The translations under genes and the position numbers were made by a program. This document shows, one piece after another, positions 56,307-64,000 of a DNA stretch of 64,000 bases. How positions within the stretch are numbered: the stretch's first letter is position 1; each line of letters starts with the position of its first letter. Source of the DNA: Thiogranum sp. (GTDB taxonomy: Bacteria > Pseudomonadota > Gammaproteobacteria > DSM-19610); assembly GCA_024102665.1 (NCBI GenBank), contig JAGFJP010000003.1, forward strand, positions 1 to 64,000, read 5' to 3'. Below the pieces are notes generated by a model, which worked only from the letters and a program-made list of their open reading frames with translations, made no database searches and was not told the DNA's origin.

Positions 56307-57062
56307 TCAGAACTTGAGATAGGCACCAGCGTAGGGACCGTCGAATTCGACGTCCGCGAAGGAATCGTCGAAATCATCCAGGTCGAGCTTGACGGCGCGG
56401 TAACCGACATCGACACCGAGATGCCAGGGCGTGGTGTAACTGGCTCTCACACTGTAATCGTAGAATGTGCTGTCCTGGTAGCCGATGGCACTGCCGTCGG
56501 CGCTCACTGAAAGGCCGGTGAAAGGCAGATCGATACCGACACCGGCGTACAGCATGGGAACCCACCCGGAAATATCCGCGGATTCAGTGCCCGAGGTGGC
56601 GCCGGTGATGGTCGATTCGGCGTCGATGTACTTGGCATTCAATCCCAGATCGAGATTGGCCACGTTGTCGAGAATACGATAATAAAGCGTGATATCGGTC
56701 TGATCGAGCTGCACCTCGCTGCTCACGTCCTCGTTGGCATTGAAAGTAACGTTACCGTAGGTGACGGTTTGACTCAGTCTGCCGTCGGCATCGGTGTCGA
56801 TGTTGGTTCTGCTGATTTTGACATTGGGTATCAGTGGCAGCGGATGATCGATCATCACATAGATAAAGCCCAGGCTGTCGTCGTCGTACCCCAGATCGTC
56901 GTTGACATCGATGTCGTTCGCCGAATCTTCGGTTTTGTAACGCACTGAGCCGCTGATGTCGTAACTCCAGCTCGCAGCGCCGGCCTGGACCCCGATCGCA
57001 TCAGCGCAGGACAAGGCGGGGAACGTGGACAGCAGCAGGGTGAACGGCAGTATCTGTTTCAC
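56307..57062 (-). CDS. Outer-membrane beta-barrel protein (TIGR04219-like)
   Basis: A 251-residue exported protein with a signal peptide (about residues 1-20, ALSCADA). Alternating hydrophobic and polar strands fit an eight- to ten-strand outer-membrane barrel, with the final aromatic in GAYLKF. Family-like landmarks are GFIYVMIDHPLPLIPNVKIS and GWVPMLYAGVGIDLPFTGLSVSADGSAIGYQ. The start is GTG at 57062 behind AAGGAG; the longer frame upstream lacks a signal peptide. It diverges from comEC. Function unknown. Confidence 0.82.
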   Translation of the reverse strand: MKQILPFTLLLSTFPALSCADAIGVQAGAASWSYDISGSVRYKTEDSANDIDVNDDLGYDDDSLGFIYVMIDHPLPLIPNVKISRTNIDTDADGRLSQTVTYGNVTFNANEDVSSEVQLDQTDITLYYRILDNVANLDLGLNAKYIDAESTITGATSGTESADISGWVPMLYAGVGIDLPFTGLSVSADGSAIGYQDSTFYDYSVRASYTTPWHLGVDVGYRAVKLDLDDFDDSFADVEFDGPYAGAYLKF

Positions 57063-57236
57063 GAAAAACTCCTTTTCACGGATGGCATGGATAAACGGCC
57101 TTACACTAGCACACTGCGCCACGGAATTTGAGACAGACTTCGCAGATCGACGGCGCGACGTCTGCGCATTTGTAAGCCACGCGCCGGCTGTCATACAGTC
57201 GCTGTCCGGATCGACAAAAAGGCTTTCAAGGATGAA

Positions 57237-59519
57237 ATGCTGTATTCGGCGCTGGCTTTTCTAGCCGGCATCACTTTCTTTCAGACACTAGGCGAACTGC
57301 CCGCTGAAAGCTGTTACTGGCTGGCTGCGGCGTTGTCGCTGGTGTTGATGAAGTCGCGGTTGCTGCGCGCCAGCGGATTTGCAGTCGCGGGATTCCTGTG
57401 GGCGTGGTGGTTCGCCCTGCAGGTGCTGCAGGCGCGCCTGCCGGATGGACTCGAGGGCGTGGATATCGCCGTCGAGGGCAGGGTGCTCGGGTTGCCCGAG
57501 CGGACAGGCGACGGAACCCGTCGCTTTCTGTTCCGTATCGAACGCTACCGCGACACCGGCGACTGGCGCATCCTGGAGTTGCCGGTGCGCCTGAGCTGGT
57601 ACCGGGACGCGCCGGACATTCACGCAGGAGAACGCTGGTCGCTGCGGGTGCGGCTCAAACAACCCCGCGGCTTTGCCAATCCCGGCGGCTTCGATTACGA
57701 ACGCTGGCTGTTCTCCCGCGGCATCCGTGCAACCGGCTATGTGCGTCGCAGTACGACGAATCGGCGTATCGACGCAACGCAGCGCTATGTCGACGTGGCG
57801 CGCTGGCGCGAATCGCTGGCGCAACGAATCGTTGCAACCGGCGGTGATCCTGCCAGCAACGCGTTGCTGACGGCACTGGCAGTGGGCGTGCGCAGCGGCA
57901 TTTCGCAGCAGCAATGGGAAATATTGCGGCGCACCGGCACCAATCATCTGATCGCCATTTCCGGCCTGCACGTCGGGCTGGTGGCGGGTCTCGTGTTCCT
58001 GGCGACGCGCAAGGGCTGGAGCCGGCTGGGCGCTGCGCAACACTGGCCCGCGCCGCGCGTGGCCGCGGTTTTTGCCATGATTGCGGCGTTCTGCTACGCC
58101 ATGCTGGCTGGATTCGAGGTCCCCGCGCAACGGGCGATGATCATGGTCTGTGTGTGGATGCTGACGCGCTACTGGTGCGCAGCGCAGTCGCCGTGGAGGG
58201 TGTGGGCGATCGCGCTCTGGATTGTCCTGCTGCTGGATCCGCTTTCGGTGCTGGCCGCGGGCTTCTGGCTGTCATTTGCCGCGGTCGGCTGGATCTTCTA
58301 CCTGACCTGGGGGCGCTTCGGCCGCCTTTCGCGCTGGCGTCGCACCTGCATGGTCCAGTTCGGCCTGGTGCTGGGATTGACGCCGTTGCTGTGGCTGTGG
58401 TTTCATCAGGTCTCGGTAATCGCGCCGCTCGCCAATCTTGTCGCCATTCCCTGGATCGGTCTGCTGGTCGTGCCCCTGCTGCTGATCGGGGTGGCGATGC
58501 TGGTGCTGTGGCCAGCGGCGGGGCAACTGGTGGTCGCCGGGGCGGGGCATCTGCTCGGCGCGCTCTGGTTCATTCTCGAACGACTGGCCTGCTTGCCCGC
58601 AACCGTAATGGCATTACCCGCGGTGCCGATCCCTGTGCTGGCACTGCTCGGCCTTGGTCTGGCGGGCGTACTCGCCGCCCGCGGCATGCCGGCACGTCTG
58701 GCGGGACTCGCGCTGGTGGCTGCTGCCGGCTGCTTCAGACCCGAGCGGCCCGCTGCGGGCGAACTCTGGTTCACGCTGCTGGATGTCGGGCAGGGACTGG
58801 CCGCGGTAATCGAAACGCCGAACCATGTTCTGGTGTACGATGCCGGGGCGGCATTTCCCGGTGGTTTCAACGCCGGTGCAGCCGCCGTGGCGCCCTACCT
58901 CGTGCACCGCGGTTACCGGCGCATCGACCGGCTGGTGATCAGTCATTCGGATAACGATCACAGCGGGGGCGCCGAGGCGGTGTTCTCCGCGCTTGACGTT
59001 CAGCGCATCGACAGCGGCGAGCCGCAGGCGCTGGGCTGGGCGCGTTCGACGGCCTGTCGCGCCGGAATGCAATGGGCGTGGGACCAGATTGCGTTCGAGT
59101 ATCTTGCGCCTTTTGACCGTGCCACGGGCAACAATGCCTCCTGCGTTTTGCGCGTCGAAGCGCCTGACGGACGGGTGTTGCTGCTGGCGGGTGATATCGA
59201 ACGTCCCGTGGAACATCAACTGGTCACTGCCGTTCCCGAGCGCCTGGCCGCGGATATTCTCGTTGTTCCCCATCATGGCAGTCGTACCTCGTCAACACCG
59301 GCTTTCGTGGATGCCGCGCACCCGCAGCTCGCGCTGTTCGCGACCGGCTATCGCAATCGCTTCGGCTTTCCGAAGCCGCAGGTGGTACGGCGCTACGCCG
59401 ATATTGGCGCTTATTTGCTCAATTCCGCCGACAGTGGCGCGATCCGCATCCGTCTGAAACGCGGCGAACCCCTGGCAGCCCATGAGTACCGTCGCCAGAA
59501 GCGCCGTTACTGGCATTGA
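57237..59519 (+). CDS. comEC: ComEC/Rec2-type DNA uptake channel
   Basis: Inner-membrane protein that passes single-stranded DNA into the cytoplasm during natural transformation. The product is 760 residues. It has an N-terminal membrane and OB-like region, a competence domain with many helices (GTNHLIAISGLHVGLVAGLVFL and later), and a C-terminal metallo-beta-lactamase-like domain. In that domain LLDVGQGLAAVIE and the metal motif SHSDNDHSGGAEAVF are complete. It lies upstream of exbB, as in Pseudomonas and relatives. AAGGATGAA precedes the ATG. Confidence 0.94.
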   Translation: MLYSALAFLAGITFFQTLGELPAESCYWLAAALSLVLMKSRLLRASGFAVAGFLWAWWFALQVLQARLPDGLEGVDIAVEGRVLGLPERTGDGTRRFLFRIERYRDTGDWRILELPVRLSWYRDAPDIHAGERWSLRVRLKQPRGFANPGGFDYERWLFSRGIRATGYVRRSTTNRRIDATQRYVDVARWRESLAQRIVATGGDPASNALLTALAVGVRSGISQQQWEILRRTGTNHLIAISGLHVGLVAGLVFLATRKGWSRLGAAQHWPAPRVAAVFAMIAAFCYAMLAGFEVPAQRAMIMVCVWMLTRYWCAAQSPWRVWAIALWIVLLLDPLSVLAAGFWLSFAAVGWIFYLTWGRFGRLSRWRRTCMVQFGLVLGLTPLLWLWFHQVSVIAPLANLVAIPWIGLLVVPLLLIGVAMLVLWPAAGQLVVAGAGHLLGALWFILERLACLPATVMALPAVPIPVLALLGLGLAGVLAARGMPARLAGLALVAAAGCFRPERPAAGELWFTLLDVGQGLAAVIETPNHVLVYDAGAAFPGGFNAGAAAVAPYLVHRGYRRIDRLVISHSDNDHSGGAEAVFSALDVQRIDSGEPQALGWARSTACRAGMQWAWDQIAFEYLAPFDRATGNNASCVLRVEAPDGRVLLLAGDIERPVEHQLVTAVPERLAADILVVPHHGSRTSSTPAFVDAAHPQLALFATGYRNRFGFPKPQVVRRYADIGAYLLNSADSGAIRIRLKRGEPLAAHEYRRQKRRYWH

Positions 59520-59574
59520 GTGTTTCGTATCTTCGCGCAAATCAAGTATCATTCTCCGCATTTCGTGATCGGGT

Positions 59575-59601
59575 AGTCCTTCAATATCCTGTCGAAGGAC
59601 T
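59575..59601 (+). other. Hairpin in the exbB leader
   Basis: AGTCCTTC (59575-59582) and GAAGGACT (59594-59601) form an 8-bp stem with an 11-base loop in the 113-base gap before exbB. No U-tract follows. It may be a 5'-leader structure or a weak comEC terminator. Confidence 0.4.
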
Positions 59602-59632
59602 GCCGGGCAGCAACAGGAAGGGAAGACCGACT

Positions 59633-60268
59633 GTGTTTGAACTGGTTACCGCGGGCGGCTGGTTGATGGCCCCCATCATCGCCTGCTCGATTATCGCCTT
59701 TGCGATTATCGCCGAACGCTTATGGACGCTGCGCGTCACGCGCGTCATTCCCCGCCAGCTGGTCGCCCAGGTCTGGGACCAGGCCAAGGAACGCAAACTG
59801 GACATCGAGCGCATGCAGACGTTGCGCTCGGGTTCACCGCTGGGGCGGATACTCGCGGCCGGGCTGATGAACCGCAACGCCAGTCGCGAAATCATGAAGG
59901 AAGCGATCGAAGACACCGGGCGTCATGTTGTGCACGAACTGGAGCGCTACATCAACACCCTCGGTACGATCGCCGCCATCTCGCCGTTGCTCGGGCTGCT
60001 GGGCACCGTCATCGGCATGATCAAGGTGTTTTCGGCAATCACCACCCAGGGCGTCGGCAATCCCAGCGCGCTCGCCGGCGGTATCTCCGAAGCCTTGATC
60101 ACTACTGCGGCCGGCATGGTGGTCGCCATCCCGACGCTGATGTTCTACCGCTATTTCCGCGGCAAGGTGAACATGCTGGTAATACGCATGGAACAGCAGG
60201 CCTTGCGCATGGTGGAAGTGCTGCACGGGCAGCGTGAGCAGTCCGGCGTGATGGGCGACCAGTTTTGA
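59633..60268 (+). CDS. exbB: ExbB/TolQ-family proton-channel protein
   Basis: Inner-membrane proton-channel subunit that energises outer-membrane processes together with ExbD. From the GTG at 59633 the product is 211 residues. The membrane-helix pattern ends in the signature ERYINTLGTIAAISPLLGLLGTVIGMIKVF, followed by AGGISEALITTAAGMVVAIPTLMFYRYF. Its neighbours are comEC, exbD and msbA, a common gammaproteobacterial order in which the pair is not tied to tonB. The frame extends upstream into comEC sequence without a better start. Confidence 0.9.
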   Translation: MFELVTAGGWLMAPIIACSIIAFAIIAERLWTLRVTRVIPRQLVAQVWDQAKERKLDIERMQTLRSGSPLGRILAAGLMNRNASREIMKEAIEDTGRHVVHELERYINTLGTIAAISPLLGLLGTVIGMIKVFSAITTQGVGNPSALAGGISEALITTAAGMVVAIPTLMFYRYFRGKVNMLVIRMEQQALRMVEVLHGQREQSGVMGDQF

Positions 60269-60690
60269 ATCTGCGCCAGGTACAGGGCGATGAGCCGGAA
60301 GTCAATCTGACGCCCCTGATTGACGTGGTGTTCATCCTGCTGATCTTTTTCATGGTATCGACCACCTTCCAGCGCGAGTCGGAAATCAAGATCGAACTGC
60401 CGGAAGCGAGTGCCGAGCCGGTGGAGGAAAAGCAGGAAACACTGGAAATAGTCATCGACGCCGATGGCCGTTATTTCATTGCCGACCAGCAGGTCGTGAA
60501 CACCGAACTCGAGACCCTCAAGAAAGCCATCCAGAAATTGCGTGGTGACAAGACCGAGATTCCTGTGGTCATCCGCGCCGACCGCGCGACCCCCTACGAA
60601 GCGGTGGTGCGCGCCATGGACGCGACGTCGCAGCTGGGCCTCGTGCACATGTCCCTGGCAACCAGCCAGCCGGAAAGCGCCGGCGAGTGA
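60265..60690 (+). CDS. exbD: ExbD/TolR-family protein
   Basis: Partner of ExbB, 141 residues. One N-terminal membrane helix follows the charged PEVNLTPLIDVVFILLIFFMV, whose Asp is the proton-path residue. The periplasmic part ends DATSQLGLVHMSLAT. It starts on TTG in TTGA with the exbB stop, and its stop overlaps the GTG start of msbA. Confidence 0.92.
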   Translation: MNLRQVQGDEPEVNLTPLIDVVFILLIFFMVSTTFQRESEIKIELPEASAEPVEEKQETLEIVIDADGRYFIADQQVVNTELETLKKAIQKLRGDKTEIPVVIRADRATPYEAVVRAMDATSQLGLVHMSLATSQPESAGE

Positions 60691-62444
60691 AGCAACCGCC
60701 GTTTACGGCTGCCGGTGTCTACAAACGCCTGCTGGGTTACGCCGTTCCCTACTGGCGCATGTTCGTTATCGCGGTGCTGGCGATGATCCTGTTCGCGGCC
60801 ACCGACACCGGGCTCGCGGCGCTGATGAAACCGATGCTGGACGGCAACTTCGTCGAACGTGATCCCGATATGGTGCGCCTGGTGCCGCTGGCACTGGTGG
60901 CGCTGTTTATATTCCGTGGCCTCAACGGCTTCCTTATCACCTACGGCATGAGCTGGATCGGGCGGCGGGTGATCCGCGACCTGCGCCGCGATCTGTTCGG
61001 CCAGTTCCTGAGACTGCCGCTGGGCTATTACGACCGCAATCCCGCCGGACGCCTGCTGTCGCGCCTTACCTTCGACGTCGAGCAGGTCGCCGAAGCCACC
61101 ACCAACGCCGTCACCATCCTGATCCGCGACAGTCTCACCATGCTGTTCCTGCTGGCCTACATGTTCTGGATCAGCGGCTGGCTGACCTTGCTGTTCCTGA
61201 TCGTGGGGCCGGTCCTGGTGGGGCTGATACGCTACGTCAGCCGGCGCTTTCGCAGGATCAGCCGGCACATCCAGGACTCGATGGGTGAACTGACCCAGTT
61301 CAGCGAGGAAGTGATACAGGGTCAGCGCGTGGTCAAGGCTTTCAACGGCGAGCGCTGGCAGGAGCGGCTGTTCGACGAAGTCAACGAGCGCAACCGCAGA
61401 CTGAACATGAAAATGGCCGTCGCCGCGGGTGCCAGCACGCCGGTTGTTCAGCTCATCGCGGCTTGCATACTGGCGCTGGTCATTTATCTTACGACGTTGC
61501 AATCGCTGCACAGTCAGATCAGCGTCGGCAGCTTTATGTCTTTCATCGCGGCGATGATGCTGCTCATGCAGCCGATGAAGCGCCTGACCAATATCAACGC
61601 CTCCATCCAGCGCGGCGTGGCTGCCGCGAGCAGCATTTTCAGTGTGCTGGACGAACTGGTAGAGCAGGATCGCGGCACAGTGCCGCTGACGCGTGCCCGG
61701 GGGGCCATCGAGTTTCGCGACCTCGGCTTTGCCTATGACGAGCAGAAGGGCGAAGTGTTGAAGGACATAGCCTTGTCCATTCTCCCCGGACAGACCCTCG
61801 CGCTGGTGGGTCGCTCCGGCAGTGGCAAAACCACGCTCGCGCACCTGTTGATGCGCTTTTACGATCCGCAACGCGGCGCGATTTATCTCGATGGGCGCGA
61901 TATCCGCGACTACCGGCTCGCGGACCTGCGGCGGCAGATCGCCTTTGTCGGACAGGACGTCACGCTGTTTAATGCCAGCATCGGCCAGAACATCGCTTAT
62001 GGACGTTTTGGTGAGGCCACCGCGCAGGAGATCGAAGCCTGCGCGGTGGCCGCCCACGCCATGGAATTTATCCGTGATTTGCCGAAGGGCATGGACACAC
62101 AGGTCGGCGATCGCGGGGTCATGCTGTCCGGAGGCCAGCGGCAACGGCTGGCGATCGCCAGGGCGATGCTGAAAGACGCGCCGATTCTGATCCTCGACGA
62201 AGCGACTTCGGCTCTCGACAGCGAGTCCGAGCGCATGGTGCATGATGCGCTGGAGCGGCTGGCGCGCGATCGCACCTCGATCATTATTGCGCATCGCCTC
62301 TCCACTGTGGAGCGCGCCGATCGCATCCTGGTGCTGGAGCAGGGACGGGTGGTCGAAAGCGGCACGCATGTCGAACTGCTGGCGCGCGGCAACAGCTATG
62401 CCGAACTCTATCAAAAGCAGTTCCGCGACGACGGTGGCGCATGA
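60687..62444 (+). CDS. msbA: Lipid A export ABC transporter MsbA
   Basis: Homodimeric half-transporter that flips core-lipid A to the periplasmic leaflet. The product is 585 residues. Six transmembrane helices occupy about residues 1-310. The ATPase domain carries Walker A GRSGSGKTTLAHLLMRFYDP, the signature LSGGQRQRLAIARAM, Walker B ILILDEATSALD and the His switch AHRLST. It starts on GTG in a GTGA overlap and is followed by lpxK in ATGA, both acting in lipid A biogenesis. Confidence 0.96.
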   Translation: MKQPPFTAAGVYKRLLGYAVPYWRMFVIAVLAMILFAATDTGLAALMKPMLDGNFVERDPDMVRLVPLALVALFIFRGLNGFLITYGMSWIGRRVIRDLRRDLFGQFLRLPLGYYDRNPAGRLLSRLTFDVEQVAEATTNAVTILIRDSLTMLFLLAYMFWISGWLTLLFLIVGPVLVGLIRYVSRRFRRISRHIQDSMGELTQFSEEVIQGQRVVKAFNGERWQERLFDEVNERNRRLNMKMAVAAGASTPVVQLIAACILALVIYLTTLQSLHSQISVGSFMSFIAAMMLLMQPMKRLTNINASIQRGVAAASSIFSVLDELVEQDRGTVPLTRARGAIEFRDLGFAYDEQKGEVLKDIALSILPGQTLALVGRSGSGKTTLAHLLMRFYDPQRGAIYLDGRDIRDYRLADLRRQIAFVGQDVTLFNASIGQNIAYGRFGEATAQEIEACAVAAHAMEFIRDLPKGMDTQVGDRGVMLSGGQRQRLAIARAMLKDAPILILDEATSALDSESERMVHDALERLARDRTSIIIAHRLSTVERADRILVLEQGRVVESGTHVELLARGNSYAELYQKQFRDDGGA

Positions 62445-63427
62445 ACCGGGCGGTGTGGGAACGCCGGTTACAGCGCATCTGGTACGAAAATTCGAAGGCA
62501 GCGATGCTGTTGTTGCCGTTCTCCGCGCTGTACTGCGCGGTGGCGGTGCTGCGGCGCCTGGCGTATCGCGCCGGATGGCTGCGGTCCGTCCGCCTGCCTG
62601 TGAAGGTTGTGGTGGTCGGCAATCTGTCGGTCGGCGGTACCGGGAAAACACCGCTGGTCATCGCGCTGGCAAAGCGGCTGCACCAGGATGGTTTGCGGGT
62701 GGGGATCCTGACGCGCGGTTACGGCGGGCGGGCGGCGCGCTGGCCGCAAATCGTCACCCCGGACAGCGATCCACAGCAGGTGGGCGATGAGGCCGTATTG
62801 CTGGCTGCCCGTACCGGCCTGCCGGTGATCGCCGGGCCGGACCGCGTGGTTGCCGCGAGGCGACTGCTCGACGTCACACCCTGCGACGTGCTGATCAGCG
62901 ATGACGGGATGCAGCACTACGCCTTGCAGCGCGATGTCGAGATCGCACTGGTCGATGCGGCGCGTGGCCTCGGCAACGGGCATTGCCTGCCGGCCGGGCC
63001 GTTGCGCGAGCCCGCCGGGCGTCTGAAAGACGTCAGCACCGTGGTGGCACTGGGCGATTCACCGCTGGCGGAGTGGGCAATGACGTTGCAACCCGGCGCC
63101 GCGCGCCGCGTCGACAGCCCCTCGCACACCGCCAGCCTGGATTCTTTCCGCAACCAGACGGTGTATGCTGTAGCCGGCATCGGGAATCCCGACCGCTTCT
63201 TCGCGATGTTGCGCGCCGCGGGGCTTGATATCCGCACCCGCGCGTTCGCTGACCACCATCGCTTCCGGAGCGAAGATTTGCGCTTCGACGACAGCCGGCC
63301 GGTTTTGATGACCGAGAAAGACGCGGTAAAATGCCGCGCATTCGCGCAGCATGACTGGTGGTATGTGCCGGTTGAAGCGATTACCGGCGCAACTTTCGAT
63401 GACTGGCTGCGCAAAACACTCGAATAG
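62441..63427 (+). CDS. lpxK: Tetraacyldisaccharide 4'-kinase
   Basis: Phosphorylates the lipid A precursor at the 4' position on the inner membrane. The product is 328 residues. An N-terminal membrane-associated helix (MLLLPFSALYCAVAVLRRLAY) is followed by the P-loop GNLSVGGTGKTPLVIALAKRL. LISDDGMQHYALQRDVEIALVDAARGLGNGHCLPAGPLREP and the C-terminal TEKDAVKCRAF are typical. It lies between msbA and the ycaR-like gene. Confidence 0.96.
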   Translation: MNRAVWERRLQRIWYENSKAAMLLLPFSALYCAVAVLRRLAYRAGWLRSVRLPVKVVVVGNLSVGGTGKTPLVIALAKRLHQDGLRVGILTRGYGGRAARWPQIVTPDSDPQQVGDEAVLLAARTGLPVIAGPDRVVAARRLLDVTPCDVLISDDGMQHYALQRDVEIALVDAARGLGNGHCLPAGPLREPAGRLKDVSTVVALGDSPLAEWAMTLQPGAARRVDSPSHTASLDSFRNQTVYAVAGIGNPDRFFAMLRAAGLDIRTRAFADHHRFRSEDLRFDDSRPVLMTEKDAVKCRAFAQHDWWYVPVEAITGATFDDWLRKTLE

Positions 63428-63439
63428 GAAACCGTTGAA

Positions 63440-63619
63440 TTGGACAAGAAACTCCTCGACATCCTCGCCTGTCCCGTCTGCAAGGGTCCGCTGGTCTACA
63501 ATCGCGAAAACCAGGAGCTGATCTGCAAAGGCGACCGCCTGGCCTTTCCGATCCGCGACGATATTCCGGTCATGCTGGAGGACGAGGCGCGGCAGTTGCC
63601 GGCCGAAGAAGAGATCTGA
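63440..63619 (+). CDS. ycaR: Trm112/YcaR-family small zinc-binding protein
   Basis: A 59-residue protein starting at TTG 63440, with GGAAACCG upstream. It reads [15 protein letters not shown] at the N-terminus, with a CxxC pair, then a third Cys in [23 protein letters not shown] is the classic YcaR/Trm112 ending. The fourth zinc ligand is not obvious, as is usual for this family. It always sits between lpxK and kdsB, as here. Its role in LPS or methyltransferase activation is not fixed. Confidence 0.9.
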   Translation: MDKKLLDILACPVCKGPLVYNRENQELICKGDRLAFPIRDDIPVMLEDEARQLPAEEEI

Positions 63620-63640
63620 CTGCCGACCGAAGGAATGAGC

Positions 63641-64000
63641 ATGTCCCAGGCGTTCAAAGTCGTTATCCCCGCGCGCTATGCGTCCACCCGCCTGCCGGGG
63701 AAACCGCTGCGTCAGCTGCTCGGCAAACCAATGCTGCAACATGTGTTCGAAGCCGCCGGCCGATGCGGCGCCGAACAGGTGGTGATCGCCACCGACGATG
63801 CGCGCATCGAGGCGGCCGCCAGGAGCTTTGGCGCCGATGTCTGCATGACGTCCCCGGAGCATGCCAGCGGCACCGACAGGCTTGCGGAAGTGGTTAGCCG
63901 GCTGGGCTGGAGTGCTGAGAGCATTGTGGTGAATGTGCAGGGCGACGAACCGCTGATGCCGCCGGCGTTGATAGACCAGGTCGCTGCCGACCTGGCCGAT
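63641..64000 (+). CDS. kdsB: CMP-KDO synthetase (3' end outside window)
   Basis: Activates KDO as CMP-KDO for lipid A glycosylation. About 120 codons are visible before the window ends. The N-terminal nucleotide-binding signature [20 protein letters not shown] is complete, followed by [24 protein letters not shown] and VNVQGDEPL. The ATG at 63641 has AAGGA six bases upstream and is preferred over an ATG at 63635 that abuts the AGGA. Confidence 0.95.
   Translation, partial: MSQAFKVVIPARYASTRLPGKPLRQLLGKPMLQHVFEAAGRCGAEQVVIATDDARIEAAARSFGADVCMTSPEHASGTDRLAEVVSRLGWSAESIVVNVQGDEPLMPPALIDQVAADLAD

Noticed and set aside
60594-62651. 685-codon reverse open frame across exbD, msbA and lpxK
   Set aside because: Shadow of msbA; composition and lack of motifs show it is not a gene.

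Overview
The window is 64 kb of GC-rich, densely packed bacterial chromosome. Gene content and order point to a gammaproteobacterium. It has an LPS pathway (kdsA, kdsB, lpxK, msbA, Lol system), the surE-pcm-yqaA-nlpD-rpoS block, the eno-ftsB-ispD-ispF-truD block, sdhCDAB-sdhE with a divergent ygfZ, and the comEC-exbB-exbD-msbA-lpxK-ycaR-kdsB block. Two DsrE-type proteins, a periplasmic rhodanese and a PEP-CTERM-like surface protein suggest an environmental, sulfur-handling lineage such as the Chromatiales. That placement is inference only: no dsrAB, sox or rRNA gene is present to settle it.

Layout. 1-16976: tilS end, pyrG, kdsA, eno, ftsB, ispDF, truD, yggS, smrA (reverse), surE, pcm, a YqaA-type membrane protein, nlpD, rpoS, a Mth938-like gene (reverse), an AlaC-type aminotransferase, hom, thrC. 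16973-26561: an RpfE-like protein starting on an apparent CTG codon, recJ, a PEP-CTERM-like protein, an AT-rich gap, a DUF2835 gene, prfB with its programmed frameshift, lysS, then a GAF-GGDEF-EAL protein and an HDOD protein on the reverse strand. 26653-32143: ygfZ diverging from sdhCDAB-sdhE, a YgfX-like gene and a CYTH protein. 32137-38684: a peptide-type ABC importer without an ATPase gene, enclosing a YkuD enzyme and followed by nagZ; this looks like murein-peptide recycling. After it come a DsrE-like gene, a purine phosphoribosyltransferase and an MTA/MTI phosphorylase.

38749-39322 holds an unrecognised 150-aa gene whose promoter carries a near-consensus IscR type-1 site, closed by a strong terminator. 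Next are csiV and mfd (reverse). 43541-48569 is a regulatory module: a TetR gene and a divergent pair (an unknown gene plus a DsrE2-like gene) share one palindromic operator that overlaps both promoters. The TetR gene is followed by an MMPL/RND exporter and a LolA-like partner. 48688-57062 holds a Sel1-repeat protein, a periplasmic rhodanese with a small secreted protein, a divergent DAHP-synthase-like gene, agmatine deiminase, lolC/lolF plus lolD, a transglycosylase-like lipoprotein and an outer-membrane barrel. 57237-64000 is comEC through kdsB, cut by the window edge.

Many genes are coupled through NTGA overlaps, where the stop TGA of one gene lies inside the start triplet of the next, often with GTG, TTG or even CTG as the start. 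The best candidates for undescribed biology are the TetR/DsrE2/MMPL module, the IscR-linked 150-aa protein, the cytosolic YkuD enzyme inside the peptide importer cluster, and the DAHP-synthase-like paralog with altered metal-site residues.
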